A stretch of DNA of 14,204 bases from Dehalococcoidia bacterium. GTDB taxonomy: Bacteria; Chloroflexota; Dehalococcoidia; Dehalococcoidales; RBG-16-60-22. Positions 12,969 through 14,204 of the stretch are shown one piece after another (within the stretch, counting starts at the first letter, position 1; every line of letters begins with the position of its first letter). Position numbers and translations under genes: made by a program. The stretch covers positions 1-14,204 of the forward strand of contig JAUWLN010000030.1 of NCBI GenBank assembly GCA_030613665.1, given 5' to 3'. Below the pieces are notes generated by a model, which worked only from the letters and a program-made list of their open reading frames with translations, searched no databases and was not told the DNA's origin.

Positions 12969-13697
12969 GTGAATATCGAGGCTTTGGCGGATAAATTAAC
13001 CTCATGGATAAGAGATGAAGTAACCGCAGGGGGGTGCCGGGGCGTGGTAATAGGCATGAGCGGCGGCATTGACTCCGCGGTGCTGGCGGTATTGTGCCAG
13101 CGCGCCTTTCCGGAGAGCACGCTGGGTGTGATGATGCCCTGCCACAGTAACCCTGATGATAAAGCGCACGCGCTGGCGGTGGCGGAGAAATTCGCTATTC
13201 CCACGGTAGAGGTGGCGCTTGACTCGATTTATGAAGCCTTCATGAGGGAACTGCCTGAGTTCAAGGAGAATCCGAAACTGAAGCACCTGGCCCAGGCCAA
13301 CCTGAAACCAAGATTGAGGATGGCCGCGCTTTACTATGTCGCCAACCAGCGCCGATACATGGTGGCCGGCTCGGGAAACCGGAGCGAGATTGCCATCGGC
13401 TACTTCACCAAGCACGGTGATGGTGGGGTGGACATCATGCCCCTGGGCAATCTGGTCAAGTCTCAGGTGCGAGAGCTGGCACGCCACCTCGGTATCCCCG
13501 TGGAAATTATCGATAAACCCCCCTCGGCGGGACTGTGGGAGGGGCAGACCGATGAGGCCGAGATGGGCGTGAGCTATGAAGAACTTGACGGATACGTGCT
13601 CACCGGTAAGGCATCAGAGGCGGTGCGCCAGAAAATTGAAAAAATGATGGCCGGCAGCGACCATAAGCGCTCCCTGCCGCCGATACCGGATTTTTAA
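12969..13697 (+). CDS. nadE: NH3-dependent NAD+ synthetase
   Basis: A 242-residue ATP-dependent amidase that converts nicotinic acid adenine dinucleotide to NAD+ with ammonia. The PP-loop is GMSGGIDSA (S31-G-G-I-D-S36), and conserved NadE segments AGSGNRSEIAIGYFTKHGDG, DIMPLGNLVKSQVRELA and PPSAGLWEGQTDEAEMG are all present. There is no N-terminal glutaminase (carbon-nitrogen hydrolase) domain, so it is the short ammonia-using form. The start is GTG 12969, with GGAGG at 12959-12963. It is divergent from the URO-D-type gene across 131 bp and has its own promoter. It appears complete. Confidence 0.95.
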   Translation: MNIEALADKLTSWIRDEVTAGGCRGVVIGMSGGIDSAVLAVLCQRAFPESTLGVMMPCHSNPDDKAHALAVAEKFAIPTVEVALDSIYEAFMRELPEFKENPKLKHLAQANLKPRLRMAALYYVANQRRYMVAGSGNRSEIAIGYFTKHGDGGVDIMPLGNLVKSQVRELARHLGIPVEIIDKPPSAGLWEGQTDEAEMGVSYEELDGYVLTGKASEAVRQKIEKMMAGSDHKRSLPPIPDF

Positions 13698-13702
13698 TCA
13701 AA

Positions 13703-13731
13703 TTGACAACCGGATATGCAAGATGAATAAT
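13703..13731 (+). promoter_or_regulatory. Sigma70-type promoter of the lipoprotein gene
   Basis: Perfect TTGACA (13703-13708), exactly 17 nt, then AATAAT (13726-13731), five of six. It begins six nt after the nadE stop and would start transcription near 13738, ahead of the GGGAGG ribosome site. The promoter is intact although the gene behind it is broken. Confidence 0.72.
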
Positions 13732-13761
13732 CTAAATTAAAATATTGGTTGGGAGGCAAAT

Positions 13762-14088
13762 ATGAAGAAATTTTGCTTCTTTGTCGCACTTTTTTTATTA
13801 GCTAGCTTATTAATTGGATGTGGTACCCCACAAGAGATAGAGGATGCTGAAAATTTAGGACAAAGTTATTATGAAGCTCTTAAAGCTAAGGATTTCGATA
13901 AAGCCGTGTCCTTTTACTCTTCAGAATTTTTCAAAGCGACTTCTAAAGGAGATACTCTTCAAATCCTGCAAAGTATTAGTTCTAGATTAGGTAATCTTGA
14001 ATCATACGAATACGACTATTATGAAAAGAACAGTTATGCCGGAACACAAGGAAGTTATACTAGATACAATGTACTGCACCCCAGTTAG
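13762..14088 (+). pseudogene. Lipoprotein with an NTF2-like-looking domain, truncated by the IS
   Basis: About 102 native residues remain. The N-terminus MKKFCFFVALFLLASLLIGC is a lipoprotein signal peptide with lipobox LIGC, acylated at Cys20. The rest (NLGQSYYEALKAKDFDKAV, then SFYSSEFF) has the helix pattern of small secreted SnoaL/NTF2-like or DUF4019-like domains, where a Y-x-x-L-x-x-x-D-x-x-x-A motif precedes a sheet; that is a resemblance, not a firm assignment. Native codons end at 14067, codon 103 spans the boundary at 14070, and the frame continues into the element as VLHPS-stop (14086-14088). GGGAGG lies five nt before the ATG. Composition is A+T-rich (about 35% GC in the stretch sampled), unlike nadE next door. 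Confidence 0.75.
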
Positions 14089-14204
14089 TCAAGCCGTGAC
14101 TAAGAGAGTCAGCTGGTAATTTTGATACTCCTCTTCGAATTTCATTGGTGACTTGTAACCCAGTGACGAATGCAGATAAGACCGATTGTAGCTCTCGATC
14201 CACT
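14070..14204 (-). mobile_element. Second, inverted copy of the IS end, partial
   Basis: This segment is the exact reverse complement of 6-140. It starts with TGTACTGCACCCCAG at 14070 and contains the 3' end of the same transposase, read leftward. The two copies face each other tail to tail across the window. The remainder lies outside. Confidence 0.9.
14089..14204 (-). CDS. IS3-family transposase OrfB, C-terminal fragment (second copy, starts outside the window)
   Basis: It carries the same WIESYNRSYLHSSLGYKSP block and LLVTA terminus as the copy at 2-121, with the TGA read from 14089-14091. The rest of the rve integrase domain and any OrfA are beyond the edge. The identical sequence suggests recent copies or one repeat seen twice. 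Confidence 0.87.
   Translation of the reverse strand, partial: WIESYNRSYLHSSLGYKSPMKFEEEYQNYQLTLLVTA

Noticed and set aside
12838..13005. N-terminal extension of the URO-D-type gene
   Set aside because: It overlaps the start of nadE on the other strand and its promoter, whereas the ATG at 12837 has a perfect AGGAGGT.
141..14069. The whole window as a classical composite transposon
   Set aside because: The inverted IS ends fit the shape, but the cargo includes uvrC and nadE and no accessory trait, both flanking genes are cut, and the outer ends and target duplications are not visible. It cannot be supported from this sequence.
1..14204. CRISPR array, tRNA or rRNA genes, phage or defence genes
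   Set aside because: I looked for short regular repeats, cloverleaf-like segments ending in CCA and rRNA-like blocks and saw none. All long coding frames are accounted for by the genes listed.

Overview
The window looks like a piece of chromosome from an anaerobic bacterium, probably Chloroflexota close to Dehalococcoidia. That placement is an inference from the gene set (a free-standing MetH-activation-type protein, a URO-D/MtaA-type protein, a cytoplasmic DMSO-reductase-family enzyme beside a flavin reductase, a TGS-domain GTPase directly behind uvrC), not from a marker gene. The interior is GC-rich. The two flanks just inside the ends are clearly richer in A+T.

Both ends lie inside the same insertion sequence, an IS3-family element whose terminus resembles the IS150 group. 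The 135 bases at 6-140 and 14070-14204 are identical and inverted, with the transposase 3' ends pointing inward. Each copy has cut a gene: an Asp/Glu-racemase/arylmalonate-decarboxylase-like gene on the left and a lipoprotein gene on the right. Both broken frames run into the element and gain the same short tail, VLHPS-stop. This may be a composite-like arrangement, or a contig that stops where a repeated element begins.

Layout, left to right: (1) 143-1147, minus strand, a class I methyltransferase followed by the truncated racemase-like gene. (2) 1410-4967, plus strand, uvrC, a TGS-domain GTPase 1 nt behind it, a flavodoxin and a zinc ribbon. A divergent promoter pair near 1272-1322 appears to serve blocks 1 and 2. 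(3) 5121-6259, plus strand, a small two-helix membrane protein and a MetH-activation-type protein, preceded by a terminator/attenuator hairpin. (4) 6270-8997, minus strand, a flavin reductase and a Ser-type molybdopterin oxidoreductase, with a structured leader of roughly 137 nt behind an extended -10 promoter. (5) 9213-10031, minus strand, a Cof-type HAD phosphatase, divergent from an MtnX-like HAD phosphatase (10180-10839). (6) 10862-12837, minus strand, a URO-D/MtaA-type protein, an FmdB-type zinc ribbon, and a separately promoted tail-anchored protein whose soluble part resembles the Cdc48/VAT N-domain. (7) 12969 onward, plus strand, NH3-dependent NAD synthetase and the truncated lipoprotein, each with a clear promoter.

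Functionally this is a mix of housekeeping (UvrC repair, NAD synthesis) and anaerobic redox/C1 chemistry (MetH-activation protein, URO-D-type protein, flavodoxin, flavin reductase, molybdoenzyme). I see no CRISPR array, tRNA, rRNA or phage genes, and no recognisable defence system. The least ordinary items are the membrane-anchored Cdc48-N-like protein with its palindrome around the -10, the partnerless molybdoenzyme, the cysteine-tailed MetH-activation protein, and the inverted IS boundaries. No gap between genes exceeds about 260 bases.
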